A program made the position numbers and the translations under genes. A stretch of 5,158 bases of DNA from an uncultured Fibrobacterota bacterium (GTDB lineage Bacteria; Fibrobacterota; Chitinivibrionia; Chitinivibrionales; Chitinispirillaceae), in NCBI GenBank assembly GCA_903888815.1, contig CAISVC010000463.1, forward strand, positions 1-5,158, read 5' to 3'. Positions 5,006 through 5,158 of the stretch are shown piece after piece. The notes beneath the pieces were generated by a model. That model did not search any database. It had not been told where the DNA came from and saw only the letters and a program-made list of their open reading frames with translations. Position 1 is the first letter of the stretch, and every line of letters starts with the position of its first letter.

Positions 5006-5158
5006 ATATTTGCGGTCGTCCGCACGCCGCCTGGCCGATGCCGATTCCATCAGCGCCGGTTTTTTTAAGCATTATTTCCGCGTCGGCAAAATTATTTATT
5101 CCGCCATTCGCGATAAATACGCCCTTGAACTTTTTCTTGGCGCGATTCAATAATTCAT
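5004..5158 (-). pseudogene. truncated tRNA-dihydrouridine synthase (Dus/DusB-like), partial
   Basis: Read on the minus strand from the window edge, the frame is ELLNRAKKKF, then VFIANGGINNFADAEIMLKK, TGADGIGIGQAACGRPQIF. This matches the FMN-phosphate-binding end of the Dus TIM barrel, which usually reads like NGGI...DA..ML..TGADGVMIGR(A/G)..G.PWIF. Dus enzymes reduce uridine in the tRNA D-loop. The homology stops at the F codon 5006-5004, overlapping the mazF stop (5003-5005); after that the frame only runs antisense through mazF to a stop near 4908. The C-terminal helical domain that normally follows is absent here and I do not find it elsewhere in the window. The N-terminal part lies beyond the edge. 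The R of GR is Q and the W of PWIF is Q, which may be family variation or decay. The 3' truncation supports a pseudogene or a gene broken by insertion. Confidence 0.75.

Overview
The window looks bacterial and, because of an AsmA-type envelope protein, most likely from a Gram-negative (two-membrane) organism. I cannot place it in a phylum. Hand counts of 60-base stretches give about 62% GC in the first gene and in the ATPase gene, but only about 37-41% GC from roughly 4360 to the right end. The window therefore has two compositional halves.

Layout. (1) 147-2201(+): a membrane-anchored AsmA-like protein whose N-terminal half is a diverged, cysteine-rich tandem duplication. (2) 2202-3008: about 800 bases with no convincing gene. 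It is dense in inverted repeats, holds two copies of a TAGGGACGGT core, and holds the first copy of a perfect 121-bp repeat (2352-2472). (3) 3009-4166(+): an AAA_14/DUF4143-type ATPase with a C-terminal PD-(D/E)XK-like signature, behind a promoter that would give an almost leaderless message. (4) 4188-4308: the second, identical copy of the 121-bp repeat, starting about 20 bases after the ATPase stop and followed by a strong rho-independent terminator. (5) 4428-5005(+): a mazEF-type toxin-antitoxin operon with an ATGA overlap and an AT-rich palindrome at its promoter. (6) 5004-5158(-): the FMN-binding end of a tRNA-dihydrouridine synthase, cut off at the mazF stop codon and running out of the window.

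How it fits together. The ATPase and the gene-poor DNA upstream of it lie between two 121-bp direct repeats. This is the layout expected if a segment carrying one repeat copy had recombined into another copy, and the segment could be lost again by the same route. The repeat contains a run of four short inverted repeats, three of which can form hairpins. To its right, the low-GC mazEF module abuts a broken dus gene. The region from about 2240 to the right end therefore reads as an accessory, rearranged stretch beside an ordinary envelope gene. I see no rRNA, tRNA, CRISPR array or intact transposase. The only candidate for a new element is the repeat-flanked ATPase cassette, and that is an inference from structure.
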